A stretch of DNA of 16,970 bases from assembly GCA_964475205.1 (NCBI GenBank), contig CAYYVQ010000062.1:1-16970 (forward strand), in the 5' to 3' direction. Positions within the stretch are counted from its first letter, which is position 1, and every line of letters begins with the position of its first letter. Below the pieces are notes generated by a model that was given only the letters and a program-made list of their open reading frames with translations, was not told the origin of the DNA and searched no databases. The stretch comes from CAYSRM01 sp964475205 (lineage in GTDB: Bacteria > Verrucomicrobiota > Kiritimatiellia > UBA8416 > CAYSRM01). Of the stretch, positions 8,901 through 16,069 are shown piece by piece. A program made the translations under genes and the position numbers.

Positions 8901-11204
8901 GTTATCCACGGGTCTGCGTCTGACCTCAATAACGACGCGAAAACGCAGGAGGATTCCAGTCGGTACATGGGGATGCTTGAGGGATCGTCGTCACTTTCAC
9001 GAAGGGTGTATGACCCGCTTGTCGGGGTGATGAATGACCTGGTGACTGCTGTAGTGTTTCTGCTGCTGCTTGCTATACCCTTTGCTTACAGCATGGAACG
9101 GCTTTTGATAGGAACGCCTAACATTTACAGGCAGATCGGCTGGTTTGTATGCTTCTTCCTGGTGACATTCGGGCTTCTTTATCTTGTTAATCCCGCTTTC
9201 AAGCTCGCGGCTACGCCCCTGATTATCTTCCTGGCATTTGCGATTATCCTGCTCAGTACACTGGTAATCTTTATTATGACCAGGAAACTCGAAACCGAGA
9301 TGAAGAAAATGCAGGGTGTCAGCGCCTCTGCGCACAGTATGGATGTATCCAGGCTCAGCACCATGACAGCGGCAATAGCCATGGGAATCTCGACAATGCG
9401 CAGGCGGCCTCTGCGTACGCTTTTGACGTGCATTACGGTTGTTCTTTTGACATTCACTATTCTGAGTTTCGCGTCTTTTGGAAGCAGTTGGGGCAGTCGC
9501 CGCACTTATGTCGGACCGATGCGCTATACGCCTTCGCGTGTGCTTGTTCATAATCCACTGTGGAATCCAATAAAGGAAGATGTGCATGGCTATCTTTCGG
9601 GTTACTTGAAAGGAACCGCAGAGGTTGTTCCTCGTTACTGGCTTTCCCCTGAGGCCAGCGATATTGCCCAGGCGATTCAAACTGGTGGTTCTGTCGATCG
9701 AATCATTTCCACTGAAGACGGAGAACGAAGCGTTATTATATCGGCAGCCATCGGGATGGATATAAGGGACATACAGAGGCAGCCGCACATCAGGAAAATC
9801 CTCGATCAAGACGCTCAGATCGACCTGCTTAAAGACGATGGAGTAGTTTTAGCCGGCAGTGTCAGTAGGAGTCTGGGCTTGTCGAATGAAGACGTTGGAA
9901 AGGCCCGGGTTATGCTCGAGGGGCGACAGTTCACGTATGCCGGCACGATACCTACAGAGTTTGCTTTTCTGAATTTCATGAACGGGTCAAGCATGATTCC
10001 AGTTGACTATAAGGCCTCTGTAAGCCGTGACGCATTGTCGAAAATCGCGGGCGCTTCCAGCCAGGGCGGAGACTCGCAACAGGGGCAGACAGCATCGTTT
10101 GTCTCATACGGCCTCGACAGCACGGTTATGATTTCCGCGGACAATGCCGCAAAACTGGGCGGCAGGATTCGCGCAATTACTGCTTATCCGGAAGATTCCA
10201 GGGATACACCGGAGATTGGCGAGAAAATTGCAAAAGTGATGGGCATGCCTGCGTTTGTAGGAAACAAAGGGGCGGTTCATCGTCTTCTCTTCGGAACCCT
10301 TATGGAGGCGAGCGGAGTTAAGGACCTTTTTATTCCGGTGTTTCTGGGAGGCCTGATTGTATTTGCCACGATGCTGGGAAGTGTGGCCGATAGGGAAGGT
10401 GAGATTTACTCATTCAGCGCGCTGGGGCTTGCTCCGGCTCATATCGCGGGTCTCTTCTTTGCCGAGGCTTCTGTATATGCTGTTGTAGGCGGGATGGGGG
10501 GATATCTGCTTGGCCAGGTAGTAACAGAGGTATTGTCTATGCTCAGCGCATTGGGGTGGTTTTCGGTTCCGTCGATGAATTTCAGCTCAATGAATGCGAT
10601 CGTGACCATCTTTACAGTGATGGCGATTGTCCTGCTTTCGACCGCCTATCCGGCGATTAAGGGGGCAAGAGCCGCTAATCCGGGCATACAGCGAACCTGG
10701 AATATCAGTTCTCCGGTAGGAGACGTGTACGACATAGCGTTTCCATTCACTGTATCGGAATATGATCTTACCGGCATTGTGAGTTTTCTTGAGGAGCATT
10801 TCAATAACTACAGGGATACATCAGTAGGAGAATTTGCCACTATGGAATGTCGCGTGATCCGGCAGAAGGAAAACGACATGCTGGGAATTGAAGGGTATGT
10901 TGCGCTTGCGCCGTTCGACCTGGGCATAGAGCAGCGCTTTACTATCTTGAGTCGCTCCAGCGATATCGAGGGAATAGATGAAATTCGGGTTTTTCTGAAA
11001 CGGGGAAGCGGTGCCTACGGCGACTGGCAGCGGGCCAACAAAGTATTTATCAGCGGTTTACGAAAGCAATTTCTGATATGGCGGACCTTCGGCAAGGATC
11101 TTACCGACCATTATCGGGAAATGACGCATCGTAGATGGGACGAACTTGCGGTAATAGGCAAAGCCGATATTGAAAAGCAATTCAGTCAGGAAGAGACCAC
11201 ATGA
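5991..11204 (+). CDS. Giant fusion of a degenerate M28 peptidase-like region and an FtsX-type permease
   Basis: A 1737-residue membrane protein. Residues about 35-57 form a signal-peptide-like or anchor segment. Residues about 115-240 resemble a PA domain, and 270-345 plus 555-690 resemble an M28 metallopeptidase, interrupted by a helical, coiled-coil-rich insertion (about 345-555). Metal-ligand positions appear changed: P281 for His, N297 for Asp, A329 for the second Glu (E328 kept), N565 for Asp, and G664 for the final His before PSDTVENLD. Proteolysis is therefore unlikely. After an unassigned extracytoplasmic stretch come three membrane segments (about 1018-1036, 1049-1066, 1072-1093). 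An FtsX unit follows: a segment at 1143-1165, a MacB-like extracytoplasmic domain, and segments near 1446-1466, 1490-1515 and 1533-1555. A further 175-residue tail, probably cytoplasmic, ends the protein. The ATG at 5991 overlaps the ATPase stop; an ATG at 6054 with GGAAAG six bases upstream gives a neater signal peptide and may be the true start. The stop overlaps the next gene (ATGA). Confidence 0.88.
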   Translation: MNASIFHVFKFQDQELTGKMFMRMTFFNNKKSVSKTAGIFVAAFCLFSTGIGKSRAVTNDYAKAFDKDIAELTANKHRLAGRDEGSLAAADYVQRRLEDVGLDKVLVQEFPVVQNRSPLCEIEADGETFPMYAARHNMLQVPVTPQDGLSAETLYVGKGRLADYDGKFPEDKIVVMDFDSDDNWRNAFAMGASAVLFTGGTDDIPLPRHHVNVPANLPRFYVTKDVAEKLRLSEESRTVTLRASAKWEELEGRNVFGILRGTDPVLDENDERRETIVLAAPLDTLSEIPELSQGARNAGNCAALLYLARYFTENRPKRDIIFAFFDGEAQNHLGARAFYGALYRVAGDRPIARYTLEERMAMIEKEIDYMDRIHQVLAIENVFSEEALNLPGYPDFASMLRDYVVTLGNVTMQELAPLRVRYRNLKGRLNELDADKDKIRREMNELKPEAAELGEIDRLAMEDLAWNSILRFLNEDGRPGSESEIEVLAQELVADPDPQKKVLKREYFVESIHRNIDSVVEYARTLGQKRLKEVNHAKKYCKQAFELVEEAGREKSEIVLHLSINIGDDRERWCFAHGDDSMPFFIDDEEGNYRTILYRTIRDLAGELPESEKRGLDLRSVSTMYPSSRMFTPGLHTDSGVIAGMFSRYNMSINTVFDPLSRHGLPSDTVENLDVGAMRAQSRGMAGFLSHLVEENALSRSYFLRLRVFYNEARWSKNRRFGHTIKQSDVGDPMRSASVPGAVVALFARNSSVASEWNHGSLDRVPPGFSWPLLSMSQSDGIFELPPISREYQRGGLFPGYFVARFDAGEVMEKFIRARGASAEGIILACTTRSSMSASTMNQNVPIEIANVKPFTMVGYGYDRLVATTVMRASSTAKLGSDRHLLCEYDTILTLFSPIYARGVKLFNPYGAVLLRNAPTKDAYQGAGYSLEDPFKHPVASRTTAEDLYTLNEYRLNLLRENKIGQESLEVIHGSASDLNNDAKTQEDSSRYMGMLEGSSSLSRRVYDPLVGVMNDLVTAVVFLLLLAIPFAYSMERLLIGTPNIYRQIGWFVCFFLVTFGLLYLVNPAFKLAATPLIIFLAFAIILLSTLVIFIMTRKLETEMKKMQGVSASAHSMDVSRLSTMTAAIAMGISTMRRRPLRTLLTCITVVLLTFTILSFASFGSSWGSRRTYVGPMRYTPSRVLVHNPLWNPIKEDVHGYLSGYLKGTAEVVPRYWLSPEASDIAQAIQTGGSVDRIISTEDGERSVIISAAIGMDIRDIQRQPHIRKILDQDAQIDLLKDDGVVLAGSVSRSLGLSNEDVGKARVMLEGRQFTYAGTIPTEFAFLNFMNGSSMIPVDYKASVSRDALSKIAGASSQGGDSQQGQTASFVSYGLDSTVMISADNAAKLGGRIRAITAYPEDSRDTPEIGEKIAKVMGMPAFVGNKGAVHRLLFGTLMEASGVKDLFIPVFLGGLIVFATMLGSVADREGEIYSFSALGLAPAHIAGLFFAEASVYAVVGGMGGYLLGQVVTEVLSMLSALGWFSVPSMNFSSMNAIVTIFTVMAIVLLSTAYPAIKGARAANPGIQRTWNISSPVGDVYDIAFPFTVSEYDLTGIVSFLEEHFNNYRDTSVGEFATMECRVIRQKENDMLGIEGYVALAPFDLGIEQRFTILSRSSDIEGIDEIRVFLKRGSGAYGDWQRANKVFISGLRKQFLIWRTFGKDLTDHYREMTHRRWDELAVIGKADIEKQFSQEETT

Positions 11205-13213
11205 CCAAACAGGATAAAGATGCTGAACAATACAGGGACCTGATGCAGGTGCCTGACAAGTTTGAAGACGGGTTTACTTGGACATCGCTCTTTGGCGCCC
11301 TTTTTGTGGCCCTGCTCATGGTACCCGGCGCTATGTACATGCAGCTTCTTGCCGGGTTCGGCGTAGGTTCGGCAGCGAGATGGGTAACGGTAATTCTCTT
11401 TCTCGAGGTAGCAAGGCGGGCGAACAAAACGCTGAAGAGGCCGGAGGTTTTTGTGTTGTTCTACATGGCGGCCGCCGCCATGGGTGAGCCGTTTTCGGGA
11501 TTGCTTTGGAATCAGTTTTTTGCCCAGAGCCGGGCTGCGGCAGGAATGGGGATAACACAGACACTGCCGCATTGGTTTGCGCCGACCGATCCGGAAGTGC
11601 TTGACAAGCGCAGTTTTCTGCAGATGGAATGGTTGCCGGCTATCGGGGTTATGCTTTTTCAGGTTGTTGCATCAAGGATTAATTACTCGTTTCTCAGTTA
11701 CGGTCTGTTCAGAATGGCCAGCGACGTTGAAAAGCTTCCATTTCCGATGGCCCCCATCGGCGCGCAGGGTATTATGGCGCTGGTAGAGCAACAGAGCGAA
11801 GAGGGGAAGGAGGGCAAGAAAAAGAAGGCACAGGGCCTGGAAAGCAAGGAAAGCTGGCGATGGCGTGTTTTCAGTATAGGCGGGGTTTTGGGTCTGGGCT
11901 TTGGCGCGATATATATGGGGCTTCCGGCTGTATCAGGAGCTTTGCTTGGGGAAACCATTCAGATATTGCCGATTCCGTTTGTTGATTGGACCCAGAAGAC
12001 CGGCGAATTTCTGCCTGCGGCGGCAACGGGAATAAGCCTGAACATGGCACAGCTTCTTGTCGGTATGGTTCTGCCTTTCACCGCCATGGTAGGCAGTTTT
12101 GTTGGACACATGTTCACACTTGTTATTAACCCGACGCTTTATCATTTTGACATCCTCAAGAGCTGGGAATTGGGCGATGATACTGTTCAGACCGTCTTCA
12201 AGTGCAATATAGATTTTTATTTCAGCTTTGTCATCGGCACGAGTATAGCAGTGGCCGTGGTGGGCATCTACAGAACTGTTAAAGGCGTGAGGGCCAAGAT
12301 GGCTGAACGCAAAAAGATGCAAGAAGTAAGTAGCAGAAGAATCGATGATATTCCAGAAGGACGCGGCGATGTGCCCGTATGGGTGTTAGTGGCAGTGTAT
12401 ATTACTACATCAACCATATATGTGCTGCTCAGCGGATGGCTTATCAACTGGCATACCGGTGTGATGGTTGTGTTGATTTTCTTCGCCTTGTTTTATTCCC
12501 CTGCGCTGAGTTATGTTACTGCGCGGCTCGAAGGTATGGCAGGTCAAGTTGTGCAGATTCCATACGCTAAGGAAGCGGCTTTTATTTTATCCGGGTACAC
12601 GGGCGATGTGAAGGTTTGGTTTTTACCGATCCCCCGCATGGATTTCGGTGAGCGCACCGTGTTCTGGCGTCAGGCTGAACTTACAGGAACAAGATTCCGT
12701 TCAATCTGGAAGGCGGATATCATACTGATACCTATCATTCTGATTTCCTCAATGGTATTTGCCCAGTTTATCTGGTCGCTGAATCCGATTCCCGGGCCGG
12801 AATATCCTTATGCTGAACGGATGTGGGAACTACAGGCGGGCAATCAGTCAATCATTTATTCCGCGACGCTTGGGCGATACAGCACTTTTGAACAGGCGTT
12901 CCGTCCTGACTATCTCCTGAGCGGCGCATTGGTTTGTTTCGGACTTTTCTTTGGTTTGAACGCTCTGGCTGTGCCCAGTATGGCTTTTTACGGCTTCATA
13001 CGGGGATTGAATCAGACGTTTCCTCACGTGGTGGTGACCCAGTTTATAGGCGCCCTCATAGGCCGCTACTATTTTCAGAGAAAGATGGGATTAAAATGGA
13101 GAGAATACGTTCCGGTTGTTATGGCCGGGTTCTCATGCGGGATGGGGCTCATAACGGTTTTCGGAGTCGGGATTAATTTTCTTTCGAAAGCTGTTATCAA
13201 GATACCGTTCTAG
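11201..13213 (+). CDS. OPT-like polytopic membrane protein (oligopeptide-transporter superfamily)
   Basis: A 670-residue integral membrane protein with about a dozen hydrophobic segments, beginning near residues 27-48. A highly charged loop lies at about 196-222 (Glu/Lys rich) and a second near 361-393. Features that recall OPT/YSL-type transporters are the EKLPFPMAPIGAQGIMALVEQ-like stretch before the first charged loop, and the C-terminal block with GRYYFQRKMG followed by VPVVMAGFSCGMGLI. The order of elements (a Pro-rich 'lpfP' motif, a charged loop, Trp/Arg-rich re-entry into the membrane, a Pro-Ile-Pro segment) parallels the DUF6785 protein encoded at 395, and total length is nearly the same. 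The ATG overlaps the stop of the giant permease, with GGAAGAG just upstream, so it is translationally coupled. It may import peptides or another solute, or form part of a membrane complex with the ABC permeases; the sequence does not settle this. Confidence 0.8.
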   Translation: MTKQDKDAEQYRDLMQVPDKFEDGFTWTSLFGALFVALLMVPGAMYMQLLAGFGVGSAARWVTVILFLEVARRANKTLKRPEVFVLFYMAAAAMGEPFSGLLWNQFFAQSRAAAGMGITQTLPHWFAPTDPEVLDKRSFLQMEWLPAIGVMLFQVVASRINYSFLSYGLFRMASDVEKLPFPMAPIGAQGIMALVEQQSEEGKEGKKKKAQGLESKESWRWRVFSIGGVLGLGFGAIYMGLPAVSGALLGETIQILPIPFVDWTQKTGEFLPAAATGISLNMAQLLVGMVLPFTAMVGSFVGHMFTLVINPTLYHFDILKSWELGDDTVQTVFKCNIDFYFSFVIGTSIAVAVVGIYRTVKGVRAKMAERKKMQEVSSRRIDDIPEGRGDVPVWVLVAVYITTSTIYVLLSGWLINWHTGVMVVLIFFALFYSPALSYVTARLEGMAGQVVQIPYAKEAAFILSGYTGDVKVWFLPIPRMDFGERTVFWRQAELTGTRFRSIWKADIILIPIILISSMVFAQFIWSLNPIPGPEYPYAERMWELQAGNQSIIYSATLGRYSTFEQAFRPDYLLSGALVCFGLFFGLNALAVPSMAFYGFIRGLNQTFPHVVVTQFIGALIGRYYFQRKMGLKWREYVPVVMAGFSCGMGLITVFGVGINFLSKAVIKIPF

Positions 13214-13361
13214 CTTGAACTTTTTATAGATGCGCGATATTTACTGAAGTTAATAAAGTATATGAGTTAAAAGCGCCAGGACGCGTGATTCGTGGCATGG
13301 GAAGCGCTTGGTTTGATAAAGCCCGGCGCCTAATGACACAAGGTTAGCAATAGAGGCAGAA

Positions 13362-14111
13362 ATGGCAGATAAGCAAGAAGTTTCATCACAGGAAGTTATC
13401 GTGGAATGCGAGAACCTGAGCAAGGTCTATACCATGGGCGGGCAGCAGATCTACGCATTGCGGAATATGGACTTCAAGGTGTTTAAAGGAGAATACCTTT
13501 CGGTCATGGGTCCCAGTGGTTCAGGGAAAAGTACGCTGTTTAATATGATAGGCGCTTTGGACAAACCTTCCTCTGGCAAGGTCAGGATTGGACAGGTTGA
13601 CCTTACAAGCCAGACGAGCAGGCAGCTGGCCTATTTTCGCAACCATCATATCGGGTATATTTTCCAGGCGTTCAATCTGATTTTGTCTTTAACAGCTCGC
13701 CGGAATGTTATGCTGCCGCTGATATTTTCGGGCATGTCAAACGATGAAGCCGATACCAGGGCGGCAGAAGTTCTGAGTTCGGTGGGGCTTGGTGATAGAC
13801 TGGACCACCGTCCTTCGGAGCTTTCAGGCGGACAGCAACAGCGTGTAGCGATTGCGAGAGGGCTGGCAATGAATCCCACTATAATGCTTGCCGATGAGCC
13901 AACAGCCAACCTGGATCTTGATACAGGCGCTGAAATTATAAACATCCTGAAGGAGTGTTCCAGAAAATACAAAACCACTGTGATTACAGCAACGCATGAT
14001 CAGAAAATGCTGGCCACCTCTGACAGGATTTTATGGATCAAGGATGGGGGCATCGACCGGCTTGAACGCCGTGAAAACGTCAATATCCGCATAGGCAGCA
14101 TAAAGCACTGA
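13362..14111 (+). CDS. LolD/MacB-type ABC transporter ATP-binding protein (second of two)
   Basis: A 249-residue ATPase, clearly paralogous to the one at 5218. Walker A GPSGSGKST is near residues 50-58, the Q-loop in FQAFNLI, the signature LSGGQQQR near 154, Walker B IMLADEPTANLD near 173 and the H-loop histidine in ATHD near 211. The ATG has GAGG six to seven bases upstream. It is separated from the OPT-like gene by 148 bases, the only sizeable gap in the block. That gap contains a weak promoter-like pair (TTGAAC, 17 bases, TATTTA from 13215) and some GC-rich palindromes but no clear terminator. The likeliest permease partner is the giant FtsX fusion, which otherwise lacks a dedicated ATPase; this is inference. 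The gene ends 7 bases from the convergent dehydrogenase gene, without an obvious terminator between them. Confidence 0.93.
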   Translation: MADKQEVSSQEVIVECENLSKVYTMGGQQIYALRNMDFKVFKGEYLSVMGPSGSGKSTLFNMIGALDKPSSGKVRIGQVDLTSQTSRQLAYFRNHHIGYIFQAFNLILSLTARRNVMLPLIFSGMSNDEADTRAAEVLSSVGLGDRLDHRPSELSGGQQQRVAIARGLAMNPTIMLADEPTANLDLDTGAEIINILKECSRKYKTTVITATHDQKMLATSDRILWIKDGGIDRLERRENVNIRIGSIKH

Positions 14112-14118
14112 CAAGATC

Positions 14119-15426
14119 CTATAGCCACACTGTCTGTCTGATTTTTTCATCAGCCAGCCTTGATCTGGCCAGATCCATGGCATATTCACGGAAAGTTTTG
14201 CCTGAATTTCCAGGGTCTGAGGCCATTCGCTCGAAGATCTCTCGAACGTTTGCAGATACTGTTCTGTAGACGAGTTCCTCGAGATAAACTCGCCCGTTAT
14301 CTCCACCATCGAGGACTTTACGCCTGTATTTCGGGTCGGTATCCATTTTTAGTTCTACCGCACAGCCTATCACGCCTCCCGCATTTACAATCCAGTCAGT
14401 AAGGGAGAGGGCGCCTTTGCGTTGATTAAGATAATATTCGATGACGCCGTGGGCGGGGTTGTTGGCGCCCTCGAGTATCACCTTTGCCTGGATATTGTCC
14501 GCGTTTTCGCAGGTTATCGCGTTTGGCCGGGCTGCAGGGACAAGAACATCGCAAGGCATTTCGAGGAGCCGGTCAAGGTTGACGGGAGGAAAATCCTGAT
14601 CCATCTTTCCCTCATAGAGGGACATTCCGCCTGGTTTGTCGAATACTTCAGCAATAGTGTCGAGATTAAGTCCTCCAGTGTTGTAAATGCCCCGGTTAAT
14701 ATCGCTGGCGCCAACAATTACAGCTCCTTTGGAAGCCAGTTTTCGGGCAATGTGCAGCCCGACGTTACCGACACCCTGTACAATTACCCTGGCGTCCTCG
14801 ATACTGAAGTTGTCCATACATTCCTCGGCGACTTGCGCCGCTGCAAAAAGTCCGTGGGCGGTAATGCCCCATTCGTCTATCGGCAGGCCTCCTTTCTCGG
14901 GCGGGCGGCCCACGCCTCCTCTGCCGTGTCCTTTTTTTCCGGACAATTCCGTAAAGACCTCGTAAAGAACCTGCATGTCGTTTTCGCATGTTCCCATGTC
15001 GGGTCCGGGCACATAGTCGGGGATATCGTACAAAGCTTTGCCGAATGCCTTAATAAAGTTGCGTTTGGAGTCTGGATTCTCGGAAAAAAAAGCAGGCGAG
15101 GAAATAATTCCTGCTTTGCCGCCGCCAAGGGGGAGCATGGCCGCAGCGGATTTCAGCGTCATTGCAGCCGCGAGGTGGTAGACTTCCTGTGCGGTAATAT
15201 CCGGAGCAATCCTTATTCCGCCGAGTGAAGCGCCGCGATAAAGATTGTCCACAGCCACATATCCCCATATCCGACTTGTGGAAGGGTCATAGATCCGGAC
15301 TATTTTTTCAGGACCCAGATCGGTGTGTCGGATCCTGAATTCATTGAAAATATCCTTTCCGGTAATAATTTGTGTTTTAAGGTATTCTGGAATGTGAACA
15401 TTTTCTTTGTTGGAATGTGTGACCAT
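14119..15426 (-). CDS. Glu/Leu/Phe/Val dehydrogenase family enzyme, with leucine-dehydrogenase-like specificity residues
   Basis: A 435-residue NAD(P)-dependent amino acid dehydrogenase (amino acid + water + NAD(P)+ to 2-oxo acid + ammonia). The N-terminal dimerisation/substrate domain carries ASLGGIRIAPD, the lysine in MTLKSA (about K92), the catalytic lysine in GGGKAGI (about K104) and the aspartate in VPGPDMGT (about D143). The Rossmann domain has GVGNVG near 218-223 and an acidic residue ending its second strand (VGASD), which favours NAD. Compared with glutamate dehydrogenase, the lysine that binds the substrate side-chain carboxylate is replaced by leucine (about L68, 'SLGG'), and the serine in NAGGVxxS by cysteine (about C355). 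Both changes resemble leucine/phenylalanine dehydrogenases, although the length is nearer to glutamate dehydrogenases. The start at 15426 has GAGGG five bases upstream; a GTG four codons earlier (15438) has AGGAG at only three bases. Divergent from ilvN, which supports a branched-chain role. Confidence 0.92.
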   Translation of the reverse strand: MVTHSNKENVHIPEYLKTQIITGKDIFNEFRIRHTDLGPEKIVRIYDPSTSRIWGYVAVDNLYRGASLGGIRIAPDITAQEVYHLAAAMTLKSAAAMLPLGGGKAGIISSPAFFSENPDSKRNFIKAFGKALYDIPDYVPGPDMGTCENDMQVLYEVFTELSGKKGHGRGGVGRPPEKGGLPIDEWGITAHGLFAAAQVAEECMDNFSIEDARVIVQGVGNVGLHIARKLASKGAVIVGASDINRGIYNTGGLNLDTIAEVFDKPGGMSLYEGKMDQDFPPVNLDRLLEMPCDVLVPAARPNAITCENADNIQAKVILEGANNPAHGVIEYYLNQRKGALSLTDWIVNAGGVIGCAVELKMDTDPKYRRKVLDGGDNGRVYLEELVYRTVSANVREIFERMASDPGNSGKTFREYAMDLARSRLADEKIRQTVWL

Positions 15427-15431
15427 ATGAG

Positions 15432-15436
15432 CCCTC
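15432..15436 (-). promoter_or_regulatory. Ribosome binding site that favours the ATG start at 15426
   Basis: On the minus strand GAGGG is followed by the five-base spacer CTCAT and then ATG (15426-15424). The competing AGGAG (15446-15442) lies only three bases from the GTG at 15438, which is poor spacing, so the downstream ATG is the better choice. Confidence 0.45.
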
Positions 15437-15470
15437 ACTTTCTCCTGACATTATCGTTTTCCGTTTTGTC

Positions 15471-15499
15471 TTGCGGGCTGAAGCTGATACAGCTAAAAT
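15471..15499 (+). promoter_or_regulatory. Candidate sigma70-type promoter of the ilvN-ptb transcript
   Basis: TTGCGG (15471-15476), a 17-base spacer, then TAAAAT (15494-15499), which matches the -10 consensus at five of six positions. The ilvN start codon is 70 bases downstream. The -35 element is poor, which would fit a regulated promoter. The -10 and spacer are embedded in a nested inverted repeat. Confidence 0.4.
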
Positions 15500-15504
15500 C
15501 AGCC
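15476..15504. repeat. Nested inverted repeat overlapping the ilvN promoter (operator-like)
   Basis: An outer pair GGCTGA (15476-15481) and TCAGCC (15499-15504) encloses an inner pair AGCTG (15482-15486) and CAGCT (15490-15494) around ATA; four A residues on the right side break the symmetry. Both pairs are perfect. It covers the promoter spacer and -10 hexamer between two divergent metabolic genes, so it could be a repressor site. As RNA it would form a bulged hairpin in the dehydrogenase leader. Confidence 0.4.
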
Positions 15505-15568
15505 GGAAGCATAGCTTGAATTTTGTATATATTCATGCAATGGGTACAAAAATAAGGGGGATTATTGA

Positions 15569-16069
15569 ATGAGACAAGCCTTAAAGCACACCGTATCCTG
15601 TTTTGTGAAAAATCAGCCTGGCGTATTGGCCAGTATTGCGGCATCTTTTGCGGGTAAAGGCATAAATATAATCAGCCTGGCTGTTGGGGAACTTGAAGAT
15701 GAAACAATGTCAAGGATGACTATTGTTATACGGTGCCATGAAGAGCGGGTCAGAGAGGTTGTAGCTCACCTTAAAGACCTTGTTGAGGTGGTCGACGTAG
15801 AAGACCTGAACTCAAATAACATGATTGCGAGGGAACTGCTTCTTATCAAAGTGAAAGCAGAAGGCGAGGACATTGCCAGGGTAATGCAACTGGTCGAGAT
15901 TATGAAAGGGACTGTGGCGGGAATGGAAGAGCAAACCCTGACTATAGAAATGTCGGGACCGGAAAGCAAAGTGGACGCGCTTGTCAATCTGCTCAGACCT
16001 TTTGGCATAACTGAAATGGTAAGAACGGGAAGAATCGCGATCGAACAACACGGGGAAGTTGAAATATAA
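15569..16069 (+). CDS. ilvN: Acetolactate synthase small (regulatory) subunit
   Basis: A 166-residue protein of normal length for the small subunit of acetolactate synthase, the first common enzyme of valine, leucine and isoleucine synthesis. Residues about 6-75 are an ACT domain that in this family binds the feedback inhibitor valine: NQPGVLASIAASFAGKGINI, then SLAVG and SRMTIVI. Residues about 80-160 are the C-terminal domain (ARELLLIKVKAE onward). The usual RRG before NI is replaced by GKG. The ATG has AGGGGG about eight bases upstream. The catalytic subunit gene, normally immediately upstream, is absent here; instead the gene overlaps by one base the start of a phosphate butyryltransferase gene. 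It may regulate an acetolactate synthase encoded elsewhere, or serve as an ACT regulator for the local pathway. Confidence 0.92.
   Translation: MRQALKHTVSCFVKNQPGVLASIAASFAGKGINIISLAVGELEDETMSRMTIVIRCHEERVREVVAHLKDLVEVVDVEDLNSNNMIARELLLIKVKAEGEDIARVMQLVEIMKGTVAGMEEQTLTIEMSGPESKVDALVNLLRPFGITEMVRTGRIAIEQHGEVEI

Noticed and set aside
8997..9809. 270-codon minus-strand open frame inside the giant fusion gene
   Set aside because: Antisense shadow of membrane-segment codons, rich in His, Arg and Gln, with no recognisable motif.
13215..13243. TTGAAC, 17 bases, TATTTA as a promoter for the second ATPase
   Set aside because: The -10 hexamer matches the consensus at only three of six positions; noted with the gene but not listed as a promoter.
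13285..13347. 20-codon GTG-started frame in the gap before the second ATPase, considered as a precursor peptide for the PqqD-like protein
   Set aside because: Ribosome binding site only three bases away, no leader/core character, too short to support.
14090..14140. Terminator between the convergent ATPase and dehydrogenase genes
   Set aside because: There are only 7 bases between the stops. An ATAGG/CCTAT pair is present, but it is short, widely spaced and has no T-run.
14422..15228. 268-codon + strand open frame opposite the dehydrogenase
   Set aside because: The minus strand encodes all catalytic and Rossmann motifs of the dehydrogenase; the + frame has none.
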